A DNA stretch of 42,832 nucleotides from Oscillospiraceae bacterium (lineage in GTDB: Bacteria > Bacillota > Clostridia > Oscillospirales > Acutalibacteraceae). The notes beneath the pieces were generated by a model. The model ran no database searches and had not been told where the DNA came from. It saw nothing but the letters and a program-made list of their open reading frames with translations. Position numbers and translations under genes: made by a program. The stretch covers positions 1-42,832 of the forward strand of contig JAQUHC010000003.1 of assembly GCA_028683785.1 (NCBI GenBank). The letters are read 5' to 3'. This document shows positions 31,855 through 39,172 of this stretch, one piece after another. The stretch's first letter is position 1. Each line of letters begins with the position of its first letter.

Positions 31855-32617
31855 AAACAAAATAAATCGCCTCCTTACGGGGCTGGGCGCTGCTGCATTC
31901 TGGCTTGTTATGTGGCAGATTATCAGTATGCTGGTGGCGCAGGAGCTTCTTGTTCCTGCGCCTTCGGTGGTTTTAAAAGCGCTGTCGGGCTTAATTCGCA
32001 CCGCGGAATTCTGGCAATCTGCCGGGCTGTCGCTGCTCCGCATTTTATTGGGCTTTTTGCTTGGGATTATTACGGGAAGCTTGGCGGCAATTTTAACAAC
32101 CCGATTCAAAGTGGCCGATGCTCTGCTTTCGCCCTTGCTCCGCCTTGTTCGTGCAACCCCGGTCGCCTCTTTTATAATTCTTGCTCTTGTCTGGATTAAA
32201 ACAGGAAACCTGCCTTCATTTATTTCATTTTTAATGGTGGTGCCTTTGGTTTGGAGCAATGTTGAAAGCGGCATAAAGCATATCGACAACCGCCTTTTGG
32301 AAATGGCGCGGGTGTATCGGCTGGGATGGTTTAAAACCTTGATTTTCGTGCGGATTCCATCGGTTATGCCGTATTTCATGGCAGCTTGTACCGCCGGAAT
32401 GGGGCTGGCATGGAAATCCGGAATTGCAGCCGAGGTAATCTGCCGCGCGCCTTTATCCATCGGCAACCAACTGCAAAGCGCGAAAACCCATCTTGAAACG
32501 CCCGAAGTATTTGCATGGACCATCACGGTCGTTCTGTTAAGCCTGATGCTTGAAAAGCTTCTGGTTACATCAGCGGCGCGTTTTGGCAAGCGGTTTAATG
32601 CAGGCGGGGGGAACTGA
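31823..32617 (+). CDS. ABC transporter permease (SsuC/ThiX-like)
   Basis: 264 residues from ATG 31823, or one fewer from 31826; the frame is open back to 31772, but GGGAGG sits right for these ATGs. Six membrane helices. The BPD-transporter EAA loop is about residues 160-180 (R-V-Y-R-L-G-W-F-K-T-L-I-F-V-R-I-P-S), with R-A-T-P-V-A-S-F-I in the third helix area, as in SsuC. It pairs with the ATPase that starts one base after its stop. Confidence 0.9.
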   Translation: MMNSTTTPKNKNKINRLLTGLGAAAFWLVMWQIISMLVAQELLVPAPSVVLKALSGLIRTAEFWQSAGLSLLRILLGFLLGIITGSLAAILTTRFKVADALLSPLLRLVRATPVASFIILALVWIKTGNLPSFISFLMVVPLVWSNVESGIKHIDNRLLEMARVYRLGWFKTLIFVRIPSVMPYFMAACTAGMGLAWKSGIAAEVICRAPLSIGNQLQSAKTHLETPEVFAWTITVVLLSLMLEKLLVTSAARFGKRFNAGGGN

Positions 32618-32618
32618 A

Positions 32619-33218
32619 ATGGCGATTGTTTTTAATGAAGTGGATTTTTCATACGATGGGATTAATAAGATATTAGACAAGTTCAGCCTTGCATTCCCCG
32701 AAAAAGGGGCTGTTTGTTTGTCCGGTCCGTCGGGCTGCGGCAAGACCACCTTACTGCGGCTTTTAGCCGGGTTGGAAAAACCCCAAGGGGGGATTATTTC
32801 CGGTATGGAGAGCATCCATCCCGCCTTTGTGTTTCAGGAAAACCGTTTACTGCCCTGGATGTCGGCACTTGATAATGTTGCATTGGTATGCGAGGGCGAC
32901 GGGCGGGTTGGCGCGGAAAAATGGCTTAATCGCGTCGGGCTTGTCGGAAATGAGCATAAAATGCCGGGTGAATTAAGCGGCGGCATGAAAAGACGGATTG
33001 CAATTGCCAGAGCACTTGCCGCTCCTGCCGATTTTCTGATTCTTGACGAACCGTTTACAGGCTTGGATAAACCACTTTGGAAAAGCATTGCCGACCATAT
33101 ATCCGATATTTATGCCGATAAGCTTGTCATTATGGTCACCCATATCACCGAACACGCCTACAGCTTAAACGCAAAGGTCATCAAGCTAAATGGTCCCCCT
33201 CTGGGCTATAAATACTAA
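32619..33218 (+). CDS. ABC transporter ATP-binding protein (SsuB/ThiZ-like)
   Basis: 199 residues from ATG 32619 (upstream in-frame codons overlap the permease). Walker A G-P-S-G-C-G-K-T-T near residues 36-44, Q-loop F-Q-E-N-R-L-L-P-W-M, signature L-S-G-G-M-K-R-R, Walker B F-L-I-L-D-E-P-F and H-loop V-T-H. Short compared with SsuB (~250), because it ends soon after the H-loop. Its last two codons and stop (AAA-TAC-TAA) fall at or inside a palindromic element (33212-33245), so the original 3' end may have been replaced. Energises the transporter above. Confidence 0.92.
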   Translation: MAIVFNEVDFSYDGINKILDKFSLAFPEKGAVCLSGPSGCGKTTLLRLLAGLEKPQGGIISGMESIHPAFVFQENRLLPWMSALDNVALVCEGDGRVGAEKWLNRVGLVGNEHKMPGELSGGMKRRIAIARALAAPADFLILDEPFTGLDKPLWKSIADHISDIYADKLVIMVTHITEHAYSLNAKVIKLNGPPLGYKY

Positions 33219-33245
33219 TTTACTATATTTAATTTAAATTAGTAT
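33212..33245. repeat. 34-bp palindrome with ATACTAATTT termini
   Basis: ATACTAATTT (33212-33221) and AAATTAGTAT (33236-33245) are perfect inverted repeats, the same termini as the 92-bp family and the centre of the 130-bp family. It overlaps the stop codon of the ABC ATPase gene and could act as its transcript end. Confidence 0.7.
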
Positions 33246-33280
33246 TACGAATAGTATTACGAAAAAAACATGTGTTTTGC

Positions 33281-33307
33281 TTGACAATAATCCTTTTTTC
33301 TTATAAT
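33281..33307 (+). promoter_or_regulatory. Promoter of tRNA-Ala
   Basis: TTGACA (33281-33286) and TATAAT (33302-33307) with a 15-base spacer, or TAATAT at 17 bases. Confidence 0.55.
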
Positions 33308-33363
33308 ATAAACAGGTGCCAAAACGGCGTTTATCATTGATACTAAACGCCGCATATCAGCCT

Positions 33364-33439
33364 GGGGGCGTAGCTCAGCTGGGAGAGCGTACGGTTCGCA
33401 TCCGTAAGGTCGAGAGTTCGATCCTCTTCGTCTCCACCA
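33364..33439 (+). tRNA. tRNA-Ala (anticodon CGC)
   Basis: Full cloverleaf: acceptor GGGGGCG/CGTCTCC, D arm GCTC...GAGC, anticodon stem ACGG/CCGT with loop TTCGCAT (anticodon CGC, 33397-33399 region), T arm with TTCGATC. The G3-U70 pair and A73 are the alanine identity set. CCA is encoded (33437-33439). It reads GCG codons. Confidence 0.95.
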
Positions 33440-33443
33440 AAAA

Positions 33444-33482
33444 TTGACCGAAGCATTGATACAATGCTTCGGTCAACTCTTT
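33444..33482 (+). terminator. tRNA-Ala terminator
   Basis: TTGACCGAAGCATTG (33444-33458) pairs perfectly with CAATGCTTCGGTCAA (33462-33476), then CTCTTTTATTTT. Confidence 0.85.
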
Positions 33483-33500
33483 TATTTTGTGTAACATAAT

Positions 33501-33565
33501 AGCCTGCAATACAAGTGATTTGCCCCGTAGGGGTATTCAAAATCCTTTGTACTGCAGGCTTTTTT
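33501..33565 (+). terminator. Second structured hairpin with T run, possibly a small RNA end
   Basis: AGCCTGCA (33501-33508) pairs with TGCAGGCT (33553-33560), followed by TTTTT, and encloses an inner CCCC-GTA-GGGG hairpin. No gene lies before it except tRNA-Ala, whose own terminator is upstream. It may be a backup terminator or a short structured RNA. Confidence 0.45.
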
Positions 33566-33573
33566 CGTGCCTT

Positions 33574-33665
33574 ATACTAATTTAAAATAAATATATAGAA
33601 ATATCATAATAAGAAGATATACAACGGACGTGGATATTATCTATGTTTATAAATTAAATCAGTAT
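33574..33665. mobile_element. MITE-like element, 92-bp family, copy 2
   Basis: The reverse complement matches 7715-7806 at 90 of 92 positions; ATACTAATTT/AATCAGTAT termini with one change. It sits in the gap between tRNA-Ala and the fic region. No coding capacity. Confidence 0.8.
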
Positions 33666-33766
33666 TAAAGGTTTATTCGCACTGTCGACTTAAGGATGAA
33701 TTTGAATACCCCTTGAGGAAAAATAAAAGAGTTCTAATAAAAGAGTTCTACAAAAAATAACAGAGT

Positions 33767-33958
33767 TCAGAGGAAATTTTCAATCTTATCTTCGTGATTT
33801 TTTATCGTTAATAGTGTTTCCCTTTTTGGAAAGAAATCTTCCATAATCGAATTAGAATTGAAAATATTATTCCAAGAAGCTGCGACGCTTGTATCGTCCT
33901 CATTGACCTCAGCTTTCCAGGGATGATTTCCATTGCCGTCAACCTTGTTCCTTCGCAT
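33767..33958 (-). CDS. Small hypothetical protein, divergent from fic
   Basis: 63 residues from ATG 33958, which has GAGGG 8 bases upstream (the frame extends to a TTG at 33973 without a site). Hydrophilic, with Trp16 and Trp31 and a Lys/Glu-rich end (F-F-P-K-R-E-T-L-L-T-I-K-N-H-E-D-K-I-E-N-F-L). No family is recognised. The neighbouring fic carries its own inhibitory motif, so an antitoxin role is not required. It could also be a remnant of a longer gene. Confidence 0.4.
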   Translation of the reverse strand: MRRNKVDGNGNHPWKAEVNEDDTSVAASWNNIFNSNSIMEDFFPKRETLLTIKNHEDKIENFL

Positions 33959-34042
33959 GACAGTTTCCCTCAATCGTAGCGGTTGAAAGGTTATGCTGTC
34001 GCCCTTTGTCTGTAGGTTGGTAGCAGGGATTCACTTATTTCA

Positions 34043-34084
34043 AAAAGAAACGACAATTTACGGCAGAAGATTGTCGTTTCTTTT
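34043..34084. terminator. Strong hairpin upstream of fic
   Basis: AAAAGAAACGACAAT (34043-34057) pairs perfectly with ATTGTCGTTTCTTTT (34070-34084). No gene clearly ends here on either strand; it insulates fic from upstream transcription or marks a lost gene. Confidence 0.6.
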
Positions 34085-34132
34085 CTTGAAATCCTTTTTT
34101 AAAATATTAACCTTGATATTTTGCATAAACAA

Positions 34133-34156
34133 TGATACACTGATACATAATGATAC
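34133..34156 (+). promoter_or_regulatory. Three TGATAC repeats at the fic promoter
   Basis: TGATAC occurs at 34133, 34141 and 34151, the last directly before TATAATATAT, 29 bases ahead of the fic start. The spacing of 8 and 10 suggests an operator near the -10 region. Confidence 0.4.
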
Positions 34157-34184
34157 TATAATATATCATAAGGTGGGATTGATT

Positions 34185-35354
34185 ATGGATGCTTCATTGT
34201 TTGCCAAGATGCTTTCCGATAAGAGTGTTACAAATCTAAAGATTATGCAATATAAGTTTTCGGCTGAAGATGTTAATGAGTTTGTTGATATATTAAAAAA
34301 AATGATATATCAATATCTTAACATCTATGGCTTTAACGGTAATCGGATTGCATATCTCCATAATGTGGCAATAGTACACATTAATGCTGTTAAGATTTTG
34401 CTGACTCCTCAAAGCGTTTATGGAAAATACGGTATTAATGCAATGGAGAATGAAATCCATTCAACTTTGAATATAGAAAATATCCAATCTTCAAGAGAAA
34501 GTATTAGACGTATCCTTAATGGGTATGCACCCGAAAACGAGGATGAAAACAGGATATTTGGGATTAAGAAAGGGTTGGAGTTTATTGGAGATACCGAAAA
34601 TAAAATTACAGAGGAAAATATTTATAAGTTATATCAGTACGCAATATATAATTCTTTAGCTGAAGATGATAAATTGCTTTCAGGGAATTTATACAGGCAT
34701 GATAGCGTATATATTGTGGGTGATAAGGTGGAACACACCGGTCTGCCTCATGATAAGTTACCGCAGTATATGAATGATTTAGTTTCGTTTATTGAAACCG
34801 ACAGTAATATGGATGATTTACTGAAAGCTGCAGCTATTCATTTTTATATTTCATATCTTCATCCTTACTTTGACGGTAACGGCAGAATGGCAAGACTTAT
34901 TCATTTGTGGTATCTGGTTCAGCAAGGATATCCCTCCACGCTGTTTACACCGTTGTCTATGTATATTGAAAAAAGCAAGTCTGAATATTACAATGCGTTT
35001 ACTCTTACCGAACAAAATGCGAAAATCAGTGGGGTAATAGATATCACGCCTTTTTTAGTGTATTTTATAGATAACGTATACAATAAACTAAACGAAAATA
35101 TTCCTAAAACTGATAGCCTAAAAGTATATGAAAAAAGCCTTGCCGACGGGATTATAACCGAAAAGGAAAAAGAGTTGTGGAATTTTGTTCTTTCCTCATA
35201 TGGTATCAATGAATTCTCAACCAAACAGCTTGAACGTGATTTTGGTAATGCTGCGTATGCAACAATAAGAGGATTTGTTCTTAAATTTGAGAAGCTAGGA
35301 TTGTTTACCCATCAAAAGTATAGAAACAGGGTTAAATATAGGTTGGTAAACTAA
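34185..35354 (+). CDS. fic: Fic-domain AMP-transferase with N-terminal inhibitory motif
   Basis: 389 residues from ATG 34185 (GGTGGG upstream; earlier in-frame codons lack a site). Fic core motif H226-P-Y-F-D-G-N-G-R-M-A-R is complete. An N-terminal T94-x-x-x-E98-N99 (T-L-N-I-E-N) fits the (S/T)xxxE(G/N) inhibitory helix of class II Fic proteins, so activity is probably self-restrained. The C-terminal ~70 residues look like a winged helix (T-K-Q-L-E-R-D-F...), as in Fic proteins once called filamentation regulators. Fic enzymes usually transfer AMP to a Ser/Thr/Tyr of a target protein. The gene is visibly more AT-rich than its neighbours, which suggests horizontal gain. Own terminator downstream. 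Confidence 0.9.
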   Translation: MDASLFAKMLSDKSVTNLKIMQYKFSAEDVNEFVDILKKMIYQYLNIYGFNGNRIAYLHNVAIVHINAVKILLTPQSVYGKYGINAMENEIHSTLNIENIQSSRESIRRILNGYAPENEDENRIFGIKKGLEFIGDTENKITEENIYKLYQYAIYNSLAEDDKLLSGNLYRHDSVYIVGDKVEHTGLPHDKLPQYMNDLVSFIETDSNMDDLLKAAAIHFYISYLHPYFDGNGRMARLIHLWYLVQQGYPSTLFTPLSMYIEKSKSEYYNAFTLTEQNAKISGVIDITPFLVYFIDNVYNKLNENIPKTDSLKVYEKSLADGIITEKEKELWNFVLSSYGINEFSTKQLERDFGNAAYATIRGFVLKFEKLGLFTHQKYRNRVKYRLVN

Positions 35355-35373
35355 CAAAAATTCCATACCTGTT

Positions 35374-35402
35374 AAAGCACTTCCAAACGGAGGTGCTTTT
35401 TC
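35374..35402 (+). terminator. fic terminator
   Basis: AAAGCACTTCC/GGAGGTGCTTT stem (35374-35384 with 35389-35399), T run after it. The 35403-35640 stretch that follows holds no gene I can support. Confidence 0.75.
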
Positions 35403-35640
35403 TTATGCCCGCTGGGAGTTAGGAGGGTTAGCTGCCGTTGAACGATGGGCTGTTAGCACCATTTCCGCCCTGTAGGCAAAAGCTCATATCTCTTTATAAA
35501 GGATAGCATTTATCGGATTTTTAATCGCATTTGGCAATCGGGGAAAGGGTCCGATATCAGGAAATCTATGACGCGGTCACCGGGCATTTTTTGCATGGCA
35601 GCTGAACCTCCCTTTACACTGGGGAGACAATCCGTCAAAT

Positions 35641-35672
35641 AAGCCGGGTTTTCGACTCTGAAAACCCGGCTT
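35641..35672 (-). terminator. trkH terminator
   Basis: AAGCCGGGTTTT (35641-35652) pairs with AAAACCCGGCTT (35661-35672), 29 bases past the trkH stop; T run modest. Confidence 0.65.
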
Positions 35673-35700
35673 ATATTCTCATATTAAACTGAAAACAGTA

Positions 35701-37152
35701 TTATTTAATCAATCTTTTCTTCCATACTGACGGAGTAAATAAAACCAACAAGGGGAAAAACTCCAGTCTTCCCGCAATCATGCAAAACGATAAAACAACC
35801 TTTGAAAATGGAGTGAACGAGGCAAAACTCCCTGCCGGGCCGACAACACCAAGACCGGGGCCGATATTGCTCATTGAAGAGATAACAGCTGTTATATTCG
35901 TAACAATATCTTTTCCTTCAATGGATACCAGCATGACCGAAGCAGCAAAAACCGCAAAATAAATAAAGAAAAACGAGGTGGTTTTTGATACTATATCGTT
36001 ATTCACTTTTTTCCCGTTGACTGATACGGACTTTACACTCTCGGGATGAAATATTTTGACCAGTTCAATTTTAGCCGCTTTAAAAAGGATAACAAGTCTT
36101 ATAATCTTTATACCCCCGCCGGTGGAACCGGCGCTACATCCCGTAACCATTAAAAACACCAATATAAATTGGCTTAAACCGGGCCAAAGGTTGAAATCCG
36201 TGGTTGAGAATCCCGTTGTCGAGATAATAGACGACACCTGAAAAGAAGAATGCCTTAACGCTTCCGGGATTCCGCCGTAAATCCCGGAAATATTGACAGT
36301 AATAATCAGTATCGATGCTGTTACAATCAAAAAATACATTCTTAATTCAATATCTTTAAAGAACCTTTTGAACTTGCCGCCAAGAATGAAAAAGTAGAGT
36401 GAAAAATTAACCCCGAATAAAAACATAAATATTGTTATGATGATCTCGGCGGCAACATTGTTGTAGGCTGCGATGCTTGTGTTCATATTTGAGAACCCGC
36501 CTGTGCCTGCTGTGGAAAAGGCATTGATAACAGAATCAAATATCGGAAGCCCGGCAATCTTGAGAAGAATAATCAGTACTACAGTCAACACAAAATAGAT
36601 TAGATACATGATTCTGGCTGTCTCGCGTATCTTGGGGACAATTTTATCGGGCGACGGCCCGGTACTTTCGGCTCTTAATATATTTACCGATGATGCATTT
36701 ATCGATGGTATGACAGCCATAACAAACATCAAAACGCCCATGCCGCCAATCCAATGGGTAAAGCTGCGCCAAAACAGTATTCCTTTAGGCAATATCTCAA
36801 TATTGGTTAATATAGTAGAGCCTGTGGTGGTGAAACCTGATACCGATTCAAAGACACAGTCAATAAAGCCTTTAAAATATCCGGAAAAGTAAAATGGCAA
36901 CGCACCGAAAATTGAAAATAGAATCCATGACAATCCGGCAACGACAAAAGCATCCCTTGTCCTAAAGTTTTTGTCTTTCGGTTTTAATATTGTTAACAGC
37001 GTTCCTACAACGGCTAATATTAAAATCGACCACAGGAAAGCAGGGTGATCTCCTCCACCGGCTATTAATGAAACGACCAGAGGAAAAAGCATAAACAATG
37101 CTTCTATCCTGAGTACATTTCCGATCAGTTTAAAAATAAGACTGTAATTCAT
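35701..37152 (-). CDS. trkH: Potassium uptake protein TrkH/KtrB
   Basis: 483 residues from ATG 37152, which has GAGGGG 10 bases before it and starts 7 bases after the trkA stop (the frame runs on to 37194 inside trkA). Four membrane-pore-membrane repeats with the filter segments G-F-T-T-T-G-S, S-T-A-G-T-G-G-F-S, I-S-T-T-G-F-S-T and M-S-N-I-G-P-G-L-G, plus the T-G-C-S-A-G-S-T-G-G-G-I-K loop. Usual length. It forms a K+ channel-like transporter gated by TrkA. Confidence 0.94.
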   Translation of the reverse strand: MNYSLIFKLIGNVLRIEALFMLFPLVVSLIAGGGDHPAFLWSILILAVVGTLLTILKPKDKNFRTRDAFVVAGLSWILFSIFGALPFYFSGYFKGFIDCVFESVSGFTTTGSTILTNIEILPKGILFWRSFTHWIGGMGVLMFVMAVIPSINASSVNILRAESTGPSPDKIVPKIRETARIMYLIYFVLTVVLIILLKIAGLPIFDSVINAFSTAGTGGFSNMNTSIAAYNNVAAEIIITIFMFLFGVNFSLYFFILGGKFKRFFKDIELRMYFLIVTASILIITVNISGIYGGIPEALRHSSFQVSSIISTTGFSTTDFNLWPGLSQFILVFLMVTGCSAGSTGGGIKIIRLVILFKAAKIELVKIFHPESVKSVSVNGKKVNNDIVSKTTSFFFIYFAVFAASVMLVSIEGKDIVTNITAVISSMSNIGPGLGVVGPAGSFASFTPFSKVVLSFCMIAGRLEFFPLLVLFTPSVWKKRLIK

Positions 37153-37159
37153 TTTGCGT

Positions 37160-38602
37160 TTACCCCTCTTGTTCGGTTTTTTCGGTATCCGCAAAGACTT
37201 CTACCCTGTTGGTTAAAATATCGTCAAGATTGCTGATGTCCTTGTTCTTGGTAATTACAATAACACTGTCGCCTATTGATATCTGCGTTTCGCCTGATGG
37301 AATGATAATTTCGGAGCCCCTGCTTATACAGCCTATCAAAACCCCTTTCTTCAGCTTTAAATCCTTTATGGGCGTGTCAAGATATTTTGCTTTTTTATTC
37401 ACATGAAATTCAATTGCTTCTACATTTCCGTCATCACCGAAGAATATCCGGTGCATCATTCTGATATTGCTTCCGGTTATGCCGGTCAATCCGTCCACAT
37501 ATCGGGCAACGCTATTCGCCGTTATGCTTTGGGGTGTAATGATGCTTCCAAGACCTAAGCCCAAGTTCTTAATCATATTCTGATGGATATGGTTTACCTT
37601 TGTGACCACCTTTTTTACACCCATTTTTAAAGCGTAAAGGGAAATAATCGCATTTTCCTCATCACTGTCCGTCAGGCATACAAAGGCGTCCATGCTGTCA
37701 ATTTCTTCCGCAACGAGAAGTTCCTCATTGGTTCCGTCTCCGTTGATGAACATACAGCGGCGTTCAAGCTCAATCGACGATAAGGCTTGACATAATGCTT
37801 CACATTTCCGACGGTCTTTTTCAATAATCTTTATTTTGGTTTTCACTGTATGCCTATTCAAGAGTTCGGCAAGGTAATGTGTAATTCTGCCCCCGCCTAT
37901 AATCATAACTTCCTGCGCTTTTTTAGGAGCTTTCTTTATTTTGGTAAAAAATTTCATGATTTGCGATGGGCGACCCAATATTCTGACAATGTCGGATTCC
38001 TTGAAAACAAAATCTCCATAAGGGATTAAGGCTTTGTTCTCCCTCTCAACAACCGCAAGAAGGATTCCCATATTTCTGTCAAAAAGCTGAGATACGCTCT
38101 TGCCCACGAAGTATTCGGGCTTTTCAGACACGCTGAAAGAAACCAATTCAACCCTGCCGTTAATAAAGGTGTCAATATCGTTGGCTGCGGGATATCTTAA
38201 AATTCTTGAAATCTCTCTTGCCGTTTGCCTCTCGGGATTGATTACCATATCTATCCCAATTTCTTTCCACAGATTGTTAAACTCCAGCATGTACTCAGGA
38301 TTTCTCACTCTTGCTATCGAATGATTTGTCCCGAGGTGCTTGGCCATAATACAGCATAAGACATTCAATTCATCGGCATTGGTTGTGCTTACAATTAAAT
38401 CCGCATCCTTGGCTCCGGCTTCGATCAATGTTTTTTCGCTTGCTCCGTTACCCTCAATGAATATTACATCAATCGGTTCAGCTGCATTATCAAAAACATT
38501 CGGATCATTATCCACTACAGTTACATGAATGCCCTTTTTATCGGACAATACCTTTGCTACCGTATAGCCGATTTTTCCGCACCCGACAATAATAATCTTC
38601 AT
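37160..38602 (-). CDS. trkA: TrkA, potassium transporter regulatory subunit (double RCK)
   Basis: 480 residues with two RCK halves, each a Rossmann domain (first G-C-G-K-I-G at 7-12; second G-G-G-R-I-T at about 236-241) plus a TrkA-C ligand domain. The nucleotide-binding acidic ends (V-V-D-N-D and I-I-E-K-D) are intact. It binds NAD(H)/ATP and controls TrkH at the membrane. Double-RCK form as in E. coli TrkA. AAGGGGAT lies 6-8 bases before the ATG. First gene of the trkA-trkH operon. Confidence 0.95.
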   Translation of the reverse strand: MKIIIVGCGKIGYTVAKVLSDKKGIHVTVVDNDPNVFDNAAEPIDVIFIEGNGASEKTLIEAGAKDADLIVSTTNADELNVLCCIMAKHLGTNHSIARVRNPEYMLEFNNLWKEIGIDMVINPERQTAREISRILRYPAANDIDTFINGRVELVSFSVSEKPEYFVGKSVSQLFDRNMGILLAVVERENKALIPYGDFVFKESDIVRILGRPSQIMKFFTKIKKAPKKAQEVMIIGGGRITHYLAELLNRHTVKTKIKIIEKDRRKCEALCQALSSIELERRCMFINGDGTNEELLVAEEIDSMDAFVCLTDSDEENAIISLYALKMGVKKVVTKVNHIHQNMIKNLGLGLGSIITPQSITANSVARYVDGLTGITGSNIRMMHRIFFGDDGNVEAIEFHVNKKAKYLDTPIKDLKLKKGVLIGCISRGSEIIIPSGETQISIGDSVIVITKNKDISNLDDILTNRVEVFADTEKTEQEG

Positions 38603-38710
38603 GGTGTATTATCCCCTTGTCTGAAATCTAAAAATACTTATTCTCGTTTTCTTTATCCTTTAATAAAACTGTTTGTCGCAATCACATTCGCACCGAATAT
38701 ATCTTTGATA

Positions 38711-38738
38711 ATTATACCACCTATTTGCACATGTGCAA
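38711..38738 (-). promoter_or_regulatory. trkA promoter overlapped by a 14-bp palindrome
   Basis: On the minus strand TTGCAC (38738-38733), 16 bases, TATAAT (38716-38711). The -35 is one half of the perfect palindrome TTGCACATGTGCAA (38725-38738), a good repressor or activator site. The leader to the trkA ATG is about 100 bases. Confidence 0.6.
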
Positions 38739-38767
38739 CGACCTTTTTATTTAGCGCTATTTTTATA

Positions 38768-38929
38768 ATCCAAGCTGACGGTAATTTCGCCTTGGGCTTT
38801 AGCATCACAGCCGACGGTGGTGTGTTGCAGCCGGCAACCGACTTAAACGGGAATGAAGCCGCAGACAAACAGTTTCGATTTATACGGCAAATGAACACTG
38901 TATACATCGATGAAAATCCGCTAAAATAG
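38768..38929 (+). pseudogene. Possible C-terminal gene remnant
   Basis: The last ~53 codons of a plus-strand frame read like natural protein (F-A-L-G-F-S-I-T-A-D-G-G-V-L-Q-P, then F-R-F-I-R-Q-M-N-T-V-Y-I-D-E-N-P-L-K) and end in TAG at 38929. Upstream of about 38768 the frame turns into Ile/Phe/Cys-rich noise over the trkA promoter. A hairpin with a T run follows (about 38968-39003). It looks like the 3' end of a lost gene; family unknown. Confidence 0.35.
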
Positions 38930-39012
38930 TGTTAAATCGACCTCCATCCTTTTCGTTACCTCTATATAAAAAGGCTGTCGATTTTTGTTGACAATCTTTT
39001 TTTATATATAAA

Positions 39013-39041
39013 TTTGCTTTATGACAGTATTAAGCTATAAT
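39013..39041 (+). promoter_or_regulatory. Promoter of the surface propeller gene
   Basis: TTTGCT (39013-39018), 17 bases, TATAAT (39036-39041); the -10 is perfect, the -35 weak. The leader is about 130 bases. Confidence 0.45.
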
Positions 39042-39172
39042 ATAAGTATCAGCACTCCAATGTTATTATAAAGGTATAATTTAATGCTGTTGCGAGAAGT
39101 TAGAATTAATTTCCATGTTCAAGCTCATCCGGCACACCATGTAATATATTTAACAGCAGGGAGATGGCTTTT

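Noticed and set aside
33343-33540. 65-codon frame on the strand opposite tRNA-Ala
   Set aside because: It is the reverse complement of the tRNA, a common false gene call.
35403-35640. 24-codon minus-strand frame with a ribosome-binding-like site near 35600
   Set aside because: Too short, no conservation evidence, and the spacing is long.
38525-38929. Long plus-strand and minus-strand frames over the trkA start
   Set aside because: They overlap the trkA coding start and promoter; only the last ~53 plus-strand codons look natural, listed as a remnant.
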